Source: Oscillospiraceae bacterium (GTDB taxonomy: Bacteria > Bacillota > Clostridia > Oscillospirales > Ruminococcaceae). From it: DNA of 64,000 bases. The DNA lies in assembly GCA_020024615.1 (NCBI GenBank), contig JAHHTP010000001.1, forward strand, positions 42,404 through 106,403. The letters run 5' to 3'. The notes under the pieces were generated by a model that was not told the DNA's origin, made no database searches, and saw only the letters and a list, made by a program, of their open reading frames with translations. The position numbers were made by a program, and so were the translations under genes. This document shows, piece by piece, positions 51,891 to 60,760 of the stretch. The number at the start of each line of letters is the position of its first letter. Position 1 is the first letter of the stretch.

Positions 51891-52021
51891 GGTTCGATAC
51901 TCCTTTTGATTTTTTGTTTATAAGTATGCGCAATCATTTGGCGGTATGCGGTGAATCATAGTTTCCGACAGAACTGCATAGGTTAAAAAGACGAATGTAT
52001 GACAAAAGTGAGGTGCTGCCG

Positions 52022-52288
52022 GTGTCCCGTAGAAATAAAAAAATACATCATGCTTATATTGATACAGGTTCCTATTTTCCTACCATAGAGGTATATGGCA
52101 GTGGTAAAGTTATGCTGCATGGCTGTCAGGCATTGCTGGATTTTTCGGAGGAATGTCTGGGATTCTGTATGAAGAAAGGACAGATTCTGATCTATGGAAG
52201 ACAACTGCGGTTGGTTGACTATTGTGACCAGACTGCAATCATCTGCGGAGAAATTTTACGCATTGAACTGGCGGATGGGGGAAACTGA
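52022..52288 (+). CDS. yqfC: Sporulation protein YqfC (YabP/YqfC family)
   Basis: An 88 aa protein of the YabP/YqfC family. The core is YFPTIEVYGSGKVMLHGCQA, LLDFSEECLGF, KGQILIYGRQLRLVDY and AIICGEILRIEL. In Bacillus it is made in the mother cell and is needed for sporulation, probably acting with YqfD at the forespore membrane. The GTG at 52022 is preferred because GAGGTG precedes it by 6 bases; an ATG at 51995 lacks a binding site. It overlaps yqfD by one base. Confidence 0.88.
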   Translation: MSRRNKKIHHAYIDTGSYFPTIEVYGSGKVMLHGCQALLDFSEECLGFCMKKGQILIYGRQLRLVDYCDQTAIICGEILRIELADGGN

Positions 52289-53466
52289 TGTTTGATTTGC
52301 TGTTTTATTGGTTGTCAGGATTCTGCCGGTTTTCGGCGCAGGCTGCAAATCCGGTGCGTCTCTTCAATCGGCTGCATGAAGAACAGATTTATTTCTGGAA
52401 ACCGAAGCTGGATCAGACCAGACTTTCGTTTTACTGTCGGCGATCCAATATGCAGGAAAGCTTAAATATCTGTCAAAAGTTGGGTGTTTCCGAAATAACT
52501 GTCAAGCAAATCGGGCTGCCGCACTTTTTTGATACACCGATACGCAAGTGTATGGCATGCCTGATATTGGTGTTAACTCTGCTCCCGGTGTTTTTGGTAC
52601 CAAATTTTGTGATGGATATTCGCGTATCAGGAAATCATTCGGTAAGCGACGAAAGTATTCTGCAAATTTTGGAGCAAGAGGGGATACATCGGTATTCCTA
52701 TATTCCGGGCTTGCCATTGAAACAGGCAAGACAACAACTTTTGCTGTCGCAGCCGAAATTGTGTTGGGCTACGGTTAATCTTACAGGAAATGAACTTGAG
52801 GTTATTGTACAGGAAAAAACAGGCTGTGATGTGATCATGGATACTGATCCCTGCAACATTGTGGCAGCCACAGACGGCGTTTTATGCAGAACTGAAGTGC
52901 TTTCTGGTAAACAGGTGGTGTTTGGGAAAGTACCTGTGCGAAAAGGGCAGCTTCTGGTGTCGGGATTTTTGGAGACTGAAACCGGCAAATTGTCCTATCT
53001 GCATGCCAGTGCAAAAATGATAGCGGAGGTTGAATTACAGAAATCTTTTACTGTGGATTTGCAGGGAGAGGATTATGTGCCGTTGTCCCAAACACAGAAG
53101 CAGTATGATTTTCTGTGCTTTGGGCATGTGTTTTCTCTGCATAAAAAACCGAACATAAAACAGCCGTATACGATATCGCAGCAACAAACATTGTTTTCCA
53201 TTGGAAAATGGAAACTGCCGCTTGGGATTTGCTGTAACACATACACCTATTATCAAAAACAGTCTGCCAGATTATCACAGGCGGATGCGGATGAAATTTT
53301 AGCACAGCAATTTGTGGATTATGAAACTTACGAACTTGCGGATGCTGCGATTGTAGAAAAGAATTTTGCCAAACAGCAGGAGGGAAGCCGGGTTACCATG
53401 ACGGGCATATACCGGGTACAGATGGATTTGGCAAAAGAAGTACCGATTTTAATCGGAGAACCGTGA
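52288..53466 (+). CDS. yqfD: Sporulation protein YqfD
   Basis: A 392 aa protein with a single hydrophobic segment at about 90-110 (CLILVLTLLPVFLVPNF) followed by VMDIRVSGNHSVSDESILQI, typical of YqfD (a POTRA/FtsQ-like extracytoplasmic region). N-terminally there is a cytoplasmic domain with the motif FYCRRSNMQESLNICQK. The pair YqfC-YqfD occurs in spore formers and is under the mother-cell sigma factor in Bacillus. Translation is coupled to yqfC (shared TGATG). The following DivIVA-like gene has its own promoter. Confidence 0.9.
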   Translation: MFDLLFYWLSGFCRFSAQAANPVRLFNRLHEEQIYFWKPKLDQTRLSFYCRRSNMQESLNICQKLGVSEITVKQIGLPHFFDTPIRKCMACLILVLTLLPVFLVPNFVMDIRVSGNHSVSDESILQILEQEGIHRYSYIPGLPLKQARQQLLLSQPKLCWATVNLTGNELEVIVQEKTGCDVIMDTDPCNIVAATDGVLCRTEVLSGKQVVFGKVPVRKGQLLVSGFLETETGKLSYLHASAKMIAEVELQKSFTVDLQGEDYVPLSQTQKQYDFLCFGHVFSLHKKPNIKQPYTISQQQTLFSIGKWKLPLGICCNTYTYYQKQSARLSQADADEILAQQFVDYETYELADAAIVEKNFAKQQEGSRVTMTGIYRVQMDLAKEVPILIGEP

Positions 53467-53514
53467 TGGATTGAAAAATGCAGGTGAAATTTTGCAAAAG
53501 GCGGTATAAAACGA

Positions 53515-53543
53515 TTGCAATTTTCCCCGAAATCTTGTATAAT
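53515..53543 (+). promoter_or_regulatory. Promoter of the DivIVA-like gene
   Basis: TTGCAA (53515-53520), 17-base spacer, TATAAT (53538-53543), with AGGAGG further on. Confidence 0.8.
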
Positions 53544-53573
53544 AATAAAAAGTACATAAAGGAGGTCTGCAAA

Positions 53574-54632
53574 ATGACATTTGAGGATATAAGAAAAACT
53601 TCTTTCGGAGGATATCATAAAGAGGATGTTGTAACTTTTTTTCATGAGATGGAGCATTCTCACCGCACTCAGTTGGAAAAACTGACATCCGAAGCGGATG
53701 CGCTGCGCAAAACACAGAAGGAAGCTTCCGATCATTTGAAAGAACTTGAAAATTCAATGGAATTGCTGCAGTCCGAAAAACAGACGATAGCGAATCAGAA
53801 TTCGCAGCTGCAAGAAATGGTGCAGGAAGAATATGAGCGTATTTCTGCTTTGGTCGAGAAAAACAAAGCATTGACCGAGCAGGCACAGCAGTTGGATGGT
53901 TCGTCTGCCCAATTACAAGAGCGTATTGCTGCGTTGGAAGCAGAACTTGAGCAAAAGACAGAGGAAGTGCAACAGGCGGTTGAACAGTGTCATCAGTTGC
54001 AGACAGAATTATCCCAAAAAACCGAAAAATATGAAACGCTGAAAGAGGCGGCTGTAACTGCGGAAGATATCATTGCTAAGGCAAAAGAGCAGGCAGATGG
54101 TATGACTCATAAAGGAGAGGAGATCTTACAGCAGGCAAGACAGAGCGTTCAGCCGGAAAAAGAGAAATGTCTGCATCAGGCGAAAGTAGAAGCAGATGGG
54201 ATTCTCCTTGCTGCAAAACAAAAGGCAGAAAATATGGTTGCTGAAGCACAGAGAGAGGCAGAAAGCATCCGAATGCAGACCAAAAATGATACCGATCAGC
54301 TGAATCGGCAGTGCAGCCGCATTGTAGAGGAAACACGCAGTACAGCACAGTCGATTTTATCCAATGCGCAAACACAGGCGAAAGATGCTATCTTGGGCGC
54401 ACAGGCAGAAAATGCACAGTTGGCGGCAGAAAAACGAAAATTGCAGAAGGAAACGGATGAACTCCTAGCACAGGCTCGTGCAGAGAGCAAACGAATTTCG
54501 GAAGAAATGGATTTAAAATTGCAGGTGGAACGCAAAAAAATGGATGATTATCAGGATGAAGTTGCCACATTCAAACAGAACATGGCAAAGCATCTGGAAT
54601 CCCTGATGGATAGTTTGGATAAACTTGCATAA
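53574..54632 (+). CDS. DivIVA-domain coiled-coil protein, 352 aa
   Basis: The N-terminus TFEDIRKTSFGGYHKEDVVT is the short DivIVA/GpsB-type domain (with GGY and the Phe-Phe in VVTFFHEMEH) that binds curved membrane or partner proteins. Residues about 30-350 are nearly continuous coiled coil, rich in Gln, Glu, Ala and Lys, with heptads such as LQERIAALEAELEQ and VEADGILLAAKQKAEN. A scaffold role at division sites or cell poles is likely. It resembles clostridial DivIVA-like proteins lacking other domains. AAAGGAGG precedes the ATG. Confidence 0.85.
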   Translation: MTFEDIRKTSFGGYHKEDVVTFFHEMEHSHRTQLEKLTSEADALRKTQKEASDHLKELENSMELLQSEKQTIANQNSQLQEMVQEEYERISALVEKNKALTEQAQQLDGSSAQLQERIAALEAELEQKTEEVQQAVEQCHQLQTELSQKTEKYETLKEAAVTAEDIIAKAKEQADGMTHKGEEILQQARQSVQPEKEKCLHQAKVEADGILLAAKQKAENMVAEAQREAESIRMQTKNDTDQLNRQCSRIVEETRSTAQSILSNAQTQAKDAILGAQAENAQLAAEKRKLQKETDELLAQARAESKRISEEMDLKLQVERKKMDDYQDEVATFKQNMAKHLESLMDSLDKLA

Positions 54633-54650
54633 AGTGAAAATAAAATGTCT

Positions 54651-54685
54651 GCGGAAATCGTCTTTCTGGCGTTTTCCGCTTTTCA
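54651..54685 (+). terminator. Terminator after the DivIVA-like gene
   Basis: GCGGAAA (54651-54657) pairs with TTTCCGC (54673-54679), followed by TTTTCAT. The tail is interrupted, so it is moderate. Confidence 0.6.
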
Positions 54686-54732
54686 TCGTATCTTTTAAAA
54701 AAGGAAATTTATAAAGGAAGAGGGAATATCCT

Positions 54733-55653
54733 TTGGCAAAAAATCTTTTGCACATCATTGATGAGAAACGATCCGGCTTTTCAAAAGGCCAGCGTCTGAT
54801 CGCGAATTATATCTTAAATCACTATGAAAAAGCAGCTTATATGACCGCATCCAGGCTGGGACATACTGTTGGTGTCAGCGAATCTACGGTAGTGCGGTTT
54901 GCATTCGAACTTGGCTATGACGGTTATCCACATATGCAGCGGCAGCTTCAGGAAATGATTAAGCACAAATTGACTGCTGTACAGCGCATTGAAGTGGCAG
55001 ATGAACAAATTGGAGATGGTGAAGTACTGGACAAGGTACTGAATCTGGATATGGAAAAAATCCGTCAGACACTGGAGGACACCGATAGGAAAGCATTTGG
55101 TGGTGCGGTAGACGCAATTGTAAACGCAAGGACGGTATATGTTCAGGGGGCAAGAAGTGCTTCAACACTGGCACAGTTTATTGCGTTTTATTTTCAGTTG
55201 ATTTTCCCGGATGTTCGTCTGATTCATACCACCAGTTCCACAGAAATGTTTGAACAGATTCTGCGGGTGGATGAGCACGATGCAATTATAGGCATCAGCT
55301 TTCCACGTTATTCGACCAGAACGGTATCAGCTTTACAGTATGCAAAATCACAGGGGGCAAAGGTTATCGCTATCACCGATAATGCAGACTCCCCGCTTGC
55401 CAAAACAGCGGATTATTTTTTGCAGGCAAGTTCGGATATGGCATCTTTTGTGGATTCACTTGTTGCGCCACTTTCTCTAATCAATGCGCTGATTGTCGCA
55501 GTGGGACTGAAGAAAAGCGATGAACTGAAAAATACATTCAGCCGACTGGAGCGTATTTGGGCTGATTATGATGTTTATCAGAAAAGCGATGACCCGACGG
55601 TAGACCCAAAATTAAAAAAATATATTGAGGATCAGAAGAAAAATGAAATATGA
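54733..55653 (+). CDS. MurR/RpiR family transcriptional regulator
   Basis: A 306 aa regulator with an N-terminal RpiR helix-turn-helix domain (SKGQRLIANYILNHYEKAAY, TASRLGHTVGVSESTVVRFAFELGY) and a C-terminal SIS sugar-phosphate-binding domain (VYVQGARSASTLAQFIAFYF, AIIGISFPRYSTRTVSALQY, VIAITDNADSPLAKTADYF). Start is a TTG at 54733 with a GGAAGAGGGAA site. It overlaps the next flavoprotein gene by 11 bases, so they are coupled. Effector and regulon are unknown. Confidence 0.92.
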   Translation: MAKNLLHIIDEKRSGFSKGQRLIANYILNHYEKAAYMTASRLGHTVGVSESTVVRFAFELGYDGYPHMQRQLQEMIKHKLTAVQRIEVADEQIGDGEVLDKVLNLDMEKIRQTLEDTDRKAFGGAVDAIVNARTVYVQGARSASTLAQFIAFYFQLIFPDVRLIHTTSSTEMFEQILRVDEHDAIIGISFPRYSTRTVSALQYAKSQGAKVIAITDNADSPLAKTADYFLQASSDMASFVDSLVAPLSLINALIVAVGLKKSDELKNTFSRLERIWADYDVYQKSDDPTVDPKLKKYIEDQKKNEI

Positions 55654-56890
55654 TTTGATTGTAGTCGGCGGCGGTGCTGCTGGGCTTTATGCGGCGGTTA
55701 CAGCAGCGAAGAAAAATTGTTCAGTTGTTGTACTGGAGAAGATGAGCCGTCCGGCGCGTAAGATGATGATTACCGGTAAAGGGCGCTGCAACATCACCAA
55801 TAATACAACCAAAGATAAATTGATGGAAAATGTTCCTAAAAACCCCAAGTTTTTATACAGTGCGTTTGCTGCCTGTAACGCACAGGATGTGATGCATTTC
55901 TTTGAGCAGAACGGATTGGAACTGAAAACCGAACGCGGAAATCGCGTGTTCCCGGTTTCGGATAAAGCGGTGGATGTCGTGGATACGCTGGTGAATGCCT
56001 GCAAATATGCGGGTGTTAAAATCCTCACTGGTGTAACAGTGGAATCGCTTATCATTGAAGATGGAAAGGTTTGCGGTGTCAAGACAGCATCCGGTAAAAA
56101 ATATGACGGAGCACATGTTCTGGTTGCCTGTGGTGGACTTTCCTACCCAACTACCGGATCAACCGGAGATGGCTATCTGCTTGCAAAGCAGGCCGGTCAT
56201 ACCATTATGCCATGCAGGGGTTCGCTGACCGCTCTAGTAAGCAATGAGCCACTTTGCCGTAATGCGATGGGTTTGTCGCTAAAGAATGTCACACTGCGTT
56301 GCGTGGAGCAGGGAAAGAAGTATAAAGTGGTATACGAGGAAATGGGCGAAATGTTGTTTACCCATTTTGGCGTATCTGGACCACTTGTTTTGTCTGCATC
56401 TGCTCATATTCGCAAAGAGCCGTCGGATTATGTTTTGCATCTTGATATGAAGCCTGCACTGAGCAAAGAGCAGCTTGATGCAAGAATGTTAAGAGATTTT
56501 TTGAAATATGTTAATAAAGATATCGAAAATGCGTTGGTTGAACTGTTGCCTAAAAAGATAATTTCTGATATAATAAGACTGGCAGAAATAGACGCACAGA
56601 CAAAAGTACATGATTTAACCAGGGAAGCCCGCCTTCGTTTGGTGGATACCATCAAAAATATTGTGATTCCGGTTCGAGCATTTCGACCAGTTGCAGAAGC
56701 AATTATCACAAGCGGTGGTGTGTGTGTGAAAGAGATTAACCCGCATACCATGGAATCCAAACTGTGTTCCGGCCTCTACTTTGCAGGAGAAGTGCTGGAT
56801 GTTGATGCATATACAGGCGGATTTAATTTGCAGATAGCCTTTTCGACTGGCTATTTGGCAGCAATATCGATAAACGAAGGAGAGTTATAA
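55643..56890 (+). CDS. NAD(P)/FAD-dependent oxidoreductase (HI0933/BaiN/YhiN family)
   Basis: A 415 aa flavoprotein. The FAD-binding GxGxxG sits in LIVVGGGAAGLYAAVTAAKK, followed by LEKMSRPARKMMITGKGRCN with the ITN motif diagnostic of HI0933-like proteins. The C-terminal LYFAGEVLDVDAYTGGFNLQ, then IAFSTGYLAA, closes the FAD site. In some gut clostridia a relative (BaiN) acts on bile-acid intermediates, but the broader family is of unknown function and no other bai gene is present here, so no such role is claimed. The ATG at 55643 is used. Confidence 0.88.
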   Translation: MKYDLIVVGGGAAGLYAAVTAAKKNCSVVVLEKMSRPARKMMITGKGRCNITNNTTKDKLMENVPKNPKFLYSAFAACNAQDVMHFFEQNGLELKTERGNRVFPVSDKAVDVVDTLVNACKYAGVKILTGVTVESLIIEDGKVCGVKTASGKKYDGAHVLVACGGLSYPTTGSTGDGYLLAKQAGHTIMPCRGSLTALVSNEPLCRNAMGLSLKNVTLRCVEQGKKYKVVYEEMGEMLFTHFGVSGPLVLSASAHIRKEPSDYVLHLDMKPALSKEQLDARMLRDFLKYVNKDIENALVELLPKKIISDIIRLAEIDAQTKVHDLTREARLRLVDTIKNIVIPVRAFRPVAEAIITSGGVCVKEINPHTMESKLCSGLYFAGEVLDVDAYTGGFNLQIAFSTGYLAAISINEGEL

Positions 56891-56894
56891 AACT

Positions 56895-57560
56895 ATGAGA
56901 GCAATCGCGATTGATGGACCGGCAGGTGCAGGAAAAAGCACCATCGCCAAACGAGTTTCAGCAAAGCTGGGGTATATCTATGTAGATACAGGGGCTTTGT
57001 ATCGTTCGGTTGGTCTTGCTGCAATAACAAGAGGCGTGCAGCTTTCGGATATTTCGGCGATTTTGCAGTATCTTTCGGAAATCAGAATCAATATCCGCTA
57101 TGTGGATGAAGTGCAGCATGTTTTTGTGAATGACGAGGATGTTACTGATCGAATTCGCACGCAGGAGGTAGCGGCATACGCTTCAAAAGTATCTGCATTG
57201 CCAGAAGTTAGACAATTTTTGTTTGATTTGCAGCAGCAGCTTGCAAGAGAAAACAATGTTGTGATGGACGGTCGTGACATTGGTACCGTTGTTCTGCCGA
57301 ATGCGGATGTAAAAATTTTTCTGACTGCTTCGGTAAAAGAGCGTGCCAAACGCCGTTATAAAGAACTGTGTGAGAAGGGTGTTGAAGCGGATCTTGCTGT
57401 GATTGAGCAGGAGATTTCCACACGGGATGCGTTGGACATGAATCGTGACATTGCACCGCTGAAACAGGCAGAGGATGCTGTTCTGGTGGATACTTCGGAT
57501 TTGAATCTGGAGGAGTCTGTGGCAGCAATCATGAAAATTGTTGCAGGAAAACTTGATTAA
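56895..57560 (+). CDS. cmk: Cytidylate kinase
   Basis: CMP/dCMP kinase of 221 aa. The N-terminal AIDGPAGAGKSTIAKRVSAK is the nucleotide-binding loop; YVDTGALYRSVGL binds CMP; VMDGRDIGTVVLPNADVKIF is the family-defining motif. The flexible lid (VKERAKRRYKELCEKG) and the helical end are complete. It starts 5 bases after the flavoprotein stop with AAGGAG. The order cmk-plsC-ispH-S1 is typical for clostridia. Confidence 0.96.
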   Translation: MRAIAIDGPAGAGKSTIAKRVSAKLGYIYVDTGALYRSVGLAAITRGVQLSDISAILQYLSEIRINIRYVDEVQHVFVNDEDVTDRIRTQEVAAYASKVSALPEVRQFLFDLQQQLARENNVVMDGRDIGTVVLPNADVKIFLTASVKERAKRRYKELCEKGVEADLAVIEQEISTRDALDMNRDIAPLKQAEDAVLVDTSDLNLEESVAAIMKIVAGKLD

Positions 57561-57589
57561 AGACCAAAATGTAAAGTGAGGGGAAACCT

Positions 57590-58231
57590 ATGTGGATGTA
57601 TTCTGTCGGTAAGGTGCTAATGCAGCTACCGATGCGTATGATTTATCGTATGACTGTTTCCGGCAGGGAACATATTCCGCCGAAAAACGAGAAAGGGTTT
57701 ATCCTCGCTGCTAATCATATTTCAAATATTGATCCGATTATGCTTGGATTGATTATGAAACAGCAACTCTATTTTATGGCAAAGGAAGAATTGTTTGAGA
57801 ATCAGTTTGTTGGCTGGGTTCTGCATCATATTGGTGCGTTTTCGGTTGCGCGTGGAAAAGGAGATATGCAGGCGGTAAATTACGCGGAAGATATCATAAA
57901 GGCTGACAGAACGCTTGGTATTTTTCCAGAAGGTACTCGCTCAAAAAGCGGTGAACTATTGAAAGCAAAATCCGGTGTCATCCTGATTGCTGGCAGTACT
58001 GGTGGGGATATTCTTCCGGCTTGTATCACAGCATTTCCGAATAAGCCGTTTCGGCGCAAACATGTACATATCGCTTTCGGTGAGATGATAGAAAATGAAA
58101 AACTCGGCTTGACCGGGACGAAAAATCTTGCGCAGATCAAGGCGGCAAGTAAAATGCTGATGGCTGATATTGCAAATCTGCGTCAGGAAACTTTAAGTAT
58201 GGAAGGCGCAGGTGGGAAAGATGAAACCTGA
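57590..58231 (+). CDS. plsC: 1-acyl-sn-glycerol-3-phosphate acyltransferase
   Basis: PlsC (213 aa) makes phosphatidic acid from lysophosphatidic acid. The HX4D motif is NHISNIDP, the substrate motif is FPEGTRSKSG, and a hydrophobic N-terminal segment anchors it to the membrane. GAGGGG precedes the ATG. The end overlaps the ispH-S1 gene by 11 bases, so translation is coupled, linking lipid and isoprenoid synthesis genes. Confidence 0.94.
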   Translation: MWMYSVGKVLMQLPMRMIYRMTVSGREHIPPKNEKGFILAANHISNIDPIMLGLIMKQQLYFMAKEELFENQFVGWVLHHIGAFSVARGKGDMQAVNYAEDIIKADRTLGIFPEGTRSKSGELLKAKSGVILIAGSTGGDILPACITAFPNKPFRRKHVHIAFGEMIENEKLGLTGTKNLAQIKAASKMLMADIANLRQETLSMEGAGGKDET

Positions 58232-60200
58232 AATAAAACTTGCAAAGACGGCTGGATTCTGCTTTGGTGTCAGTCGGGCAGTGGAACTTGTGGAAACACT
58301 GCTAAAAGAAGGAAATAAGGTTGCCACACTGGGACCAATTATTCATAATCCACAGATGGTAGGTCGTCTTTCGGATATGGGATGCCGAATCGTAGATGCT
58401 CCTGGAGAAGGAAAACCAGATGAAATTCTGGTTATCCGTTCACATGGTATTCCGCTTACAATATATGATGAGCTGGAACAGTTGGGGCAAGCCTACAAAG
58501 ATGCAACCTGTCCGTTTGTGAGCAAAATCCACAAAATTGTGGCACAGGCTGCAAAAGAGAAGCGCGTTGTCCTGATTGCTGGTAATCCGGAGCATCCGGA
58601 GGTAATTGGCATTAAAGGACATTGCGATGGCGAAGTGTATGTGTTTGAAACGCCAACAGATTTGGATAAATTATTGCAAAATCTCGGAAAAAAAGTGAAC
58701 AATCCGATGATTATGGTAGCTCAAACAACATATAATGTAAATCTTTGGGGTGAAAGTGCTGAAATTTCAAAAAAGTACTGTACAAATCTCGAAATTTATG
58801 ATACAATATGTAGTGCTACTAGCGCACGTCAGCAAGAGGCAATTTCTCTCGCAAAAGAAAGTGACCTGATGGTTGTAATCGGCGGCAGGGAAAGTTCCAA
58901 CACGCAGAAGCTGCGTCATATCTGTGAAGAAGAGTGCGACACGGTTTTGATTCAAACGGTGGATGAACTTGATAAACAGGTGTTGGTTGGACGCCGACAA
59001 ATTGGCGTAACCGCCGGGGCTTCAACTCCGGCTTATATTATAAAGGAGGCAATTTACGCTATGGATGAAATGATGAAGAATAATCTGGAAGAGGAGATGG
59101 ACTTTGCGCAGTTACTGGATCAGTACCAGGACAACGCAAAATTATATGTTGGCAAGAAAGTTCGTGGTACCGTTGCTCAGGTAGCTCCGAACGAAATTCA
59201 TGTTGATATCGGTGCAAAACAGTCCGGTGTTGTAACCGCTGATGAGCTGACTGATGATCCGACCCTTACCACCAGCGATATCGTCAAAGTTGGTGACGAG
59301 ATCGATTTAATGGTTCTGAAAGTAAACGATCAGGACGGTCTGGTAATGCTGAGCAAAAAACGTTGCGATGCACAGGCAGGCTTTGAGGTAATCAAAGAGG
59401 CTTATGAGGCTGGCGAGATCTTAGACGGCGTCGTTACCGATGTTGTTAAGAGCGGTGTTCTGGTTCTGACTAATAAAACCAAAATCTTCGTTCCGGCAAG
59501 CCATGTTGCTATGCACAAAGTTGAAGACCTGTCCACCATGCTCAAAAAACAGGTTAAGATTAAAATCTTAGAGATCAATGATAAACGTGGCCGTGCTCTG
59601 GCTTCTATCAAAGCTGCTGAGAAAGAGGCTTATGCTGAAGAAAGAAAAGTTGCTGAAGAGAAATTCTGGGCAGAGGCTGAAGTTGGCAAAAAATACACTG
59701 GTGAAGTTAAATCCTTAACTGAGTATGGTGCATTTGTTGATTTAGGTGGTGTAGACGGTATGATCCATCGTTCTGAGCTGTCCTGGACCAAACGCATCAG
59801 AAAAGCTTCCGATGTATTAAAAGTTGGCGATGTTGTTGAAGTTTACATCCGTGAGCTGGATGCAGAGAAAAAACGCATTTCCTTAGGTTACAGAAAACAG
59901 GAAGACAATCCGTGGGAAATCTTAAAATCTACCTATAATGTTGGTGATACTGCTAAAGTTACCATCGTTTCCTTCACCGATTACGGCGCATTTGCGAAAG
60001 TAATCCCGGGCATCGACGGTTTAATCCATATTTCCCAGATTGCTAACCAGCGTGTAGAGAAAATCGCTGATTTCTTACAGATCGGTCAGGAAGTTGATGT
60101 TCAGATCATCGACATCGACTACGATAAGAAACGCGTAAGCCTCTCCATGAGAGCTCTGTTAGAAGACGAAGAGCCAGTTGAGGATGTTGCCGCTGAGTAA
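58221..60200 (+). CDS. ispH: Bifunctional IspH (HMBPP reductase) - ribosomal protein S1 fusion
   Basis: A 659 aa fusion. Residues 1-280 are IspH, the iron-sulfur enzyme that makes IPP and DMAPP in the MEP pathway; its three cluster cysteines are in AGFCFGVSRA, DATCPFVSK and TICSATSARQ. After a short linker, four S1 domains follow (YVGKKVRGTVAQVAPNEIHV, GEILDGVVTDVVKSGVLV, GKKYTGEVKSLTEYGAFVDL, DTAKVTIVSFTDYGAFAKVI), like a ribosomal S1. This fusion is well known in clostridia. Codon choice in the S1 half looks more biased to preferred codons than in the IspH half. The ATG at 58221 follows GGTGG. Confidence 0.95.
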   Translation: MKPEIKLAKTAGFCFGVSRAVELVETLLKEGNKVATLGPIIHNPQMVGRLSDMGCRIVDAPGEGKPDEILVIRSHGIPLTIYDELEQLGQAYKDATCPFVSKIHKIVAQAAKEKRVVLIAGNPEHPEVIGIKGHCDGEVYVFETPTDLDKLLQNLGKKVNNPMIMVAQTTYNVNLWGESAEISKKYCTNLEIYDTICSATSARQQEAISLAKESDLMVVIGGRESSNTQKLRHICEEECDTVLIQTVDELDKQVLVGRRQIGVTAGASTPAYIIKEAIYAMDEMMKNNLEEEMDFAQLLDQYQDNAKLYVGKKVRGTVAQVAPNEIHVDIGAKQSGVVTADELTDDPTLTTSDIVKVGDEIDLMVLKVNDQDGLVMLSKKRCDAQAGFEVIKEAYEAGEILDGVVTDVVKSGVLVLTNKTKIFVPASHVAMHKVEDLSTMLKKQVKIKILEINDKRGRALASIKAAEKEAYAEERKVAEEKFWAEAEVGKKYTGEVKSLTEYGAFVDLGGVDGMIHRSELSWTKRIRKASDVLKVGDVVEVYIRELDAEKKRISLGYRKQEDNPWEILKSTYNVGDTAKVTIVSFTDYGAFAKVIPGIDGLIHISQIANQRVEKIADFLQIGQEVDVQIIDIDYDKKRVSLSMRALLEDEEPVEDVAAE

Positions 60201-60224
60201 TCATCTGCTCTGATTTTGAATTTA

Positions 60225-60260
60225 CACACCGACAGTTTTTATAAATTGTCGGTGTTTTTT
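60225..60260 (+). terminator. Terminator of the cmk-plsC-ispH operon
   Basis: ACACCGACA (60226-60234) and TGTCGGTGT (60247-60255) form a perfect 9-bp stem followed by TTTTT. Confidence 0.9.
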
Positions 60261-60320
60261 GATATGCTTTTTGTGATTTGTACAAATTCGAAAAAACAGA
60301 CTGAATGTAAAGAAAAAAGC

Positions 60321-60349
60321 TTGACACGAAATTCAGGATATGCTATAAT
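60321..60349 (+). promoter_or_regulatory. Promoter of the ylxM-ffh-rpsP-trmD operon
   Basis: Consensus TTGACA (60321-60326), 17-base spacer, TATAAT (60344-60349). Confidence 0.92.
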
Positions 60350-60388
60350 ATCATAGGCAAGAAAAGGCAATGCTAAAGGAAGGTAGAA

Positions 60389-60754
60389 ATGGAAAAGAAT
60401 ATCCTAATGGGGCGTTTGCTTGATATATATGGTGAACTACTCCCACAAAAGCAAAAAGTGCTGATTGATTTAGCATGTAATAAGGATCTTTCCCTTTCTG
60501 AAATTTCCGAAACACAAGGTATTACCCGTCAGGGTGTGCATGACAGCATTCGCCGTGGTGAACTTCAGCTTTCTGCTTATGAAGATAGCCTTCACCTGCT
60601 GAAAGAAAAAGAAGAACGCGTTAACTTGCTACATCAATTACAGACCCAGATAATCGAAGCAGGACGACTTCTGGAAGTCGATTCGGTTGCGGTTCAAGAA
60701 AATTTGGAGATGGCTTGTGGTCTGATCATCAGTCTGTTGCAGAAAGAGGAGTAG
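60389..60754 (+). CDS. ylxM: YlxM/UPF0122 helix-turn-helix protein
   Basis: A 121 aa protein: the first 70 residues (LLDIYGELLPQKQKVLIDLA, LSEISETQGITRQGVHDSIR) form an HTH like sigma-70 region 4; the rest is helical. It is always encoded just upstream of ffh in Firmicutes; its role in SRP function or regulation is not settled. AAAGGAAGG precedes the ATG. Co-transcribed with ffh, gap 6 bases. Confidence 0.92.
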   Translation: MEKNILMGRLLDIYGELLPQKQKVLIDLACNKDLSLSEISETQGITRQGVHDSIRRGELQLSAYEDSLHLLKEKEERVNLLHQLQTQIIEAGRLLEVDSVAVQENLEMACGLIISLLQKEE

Positions 60755-60760
60755 CAGAGA

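Noticed and set aside
55687..56082. Minus-strand open frame inside the flavoprotein gene
   Set aside because: Antisense shadow; the plus-strand protein has the diagnostic FAD motifs.
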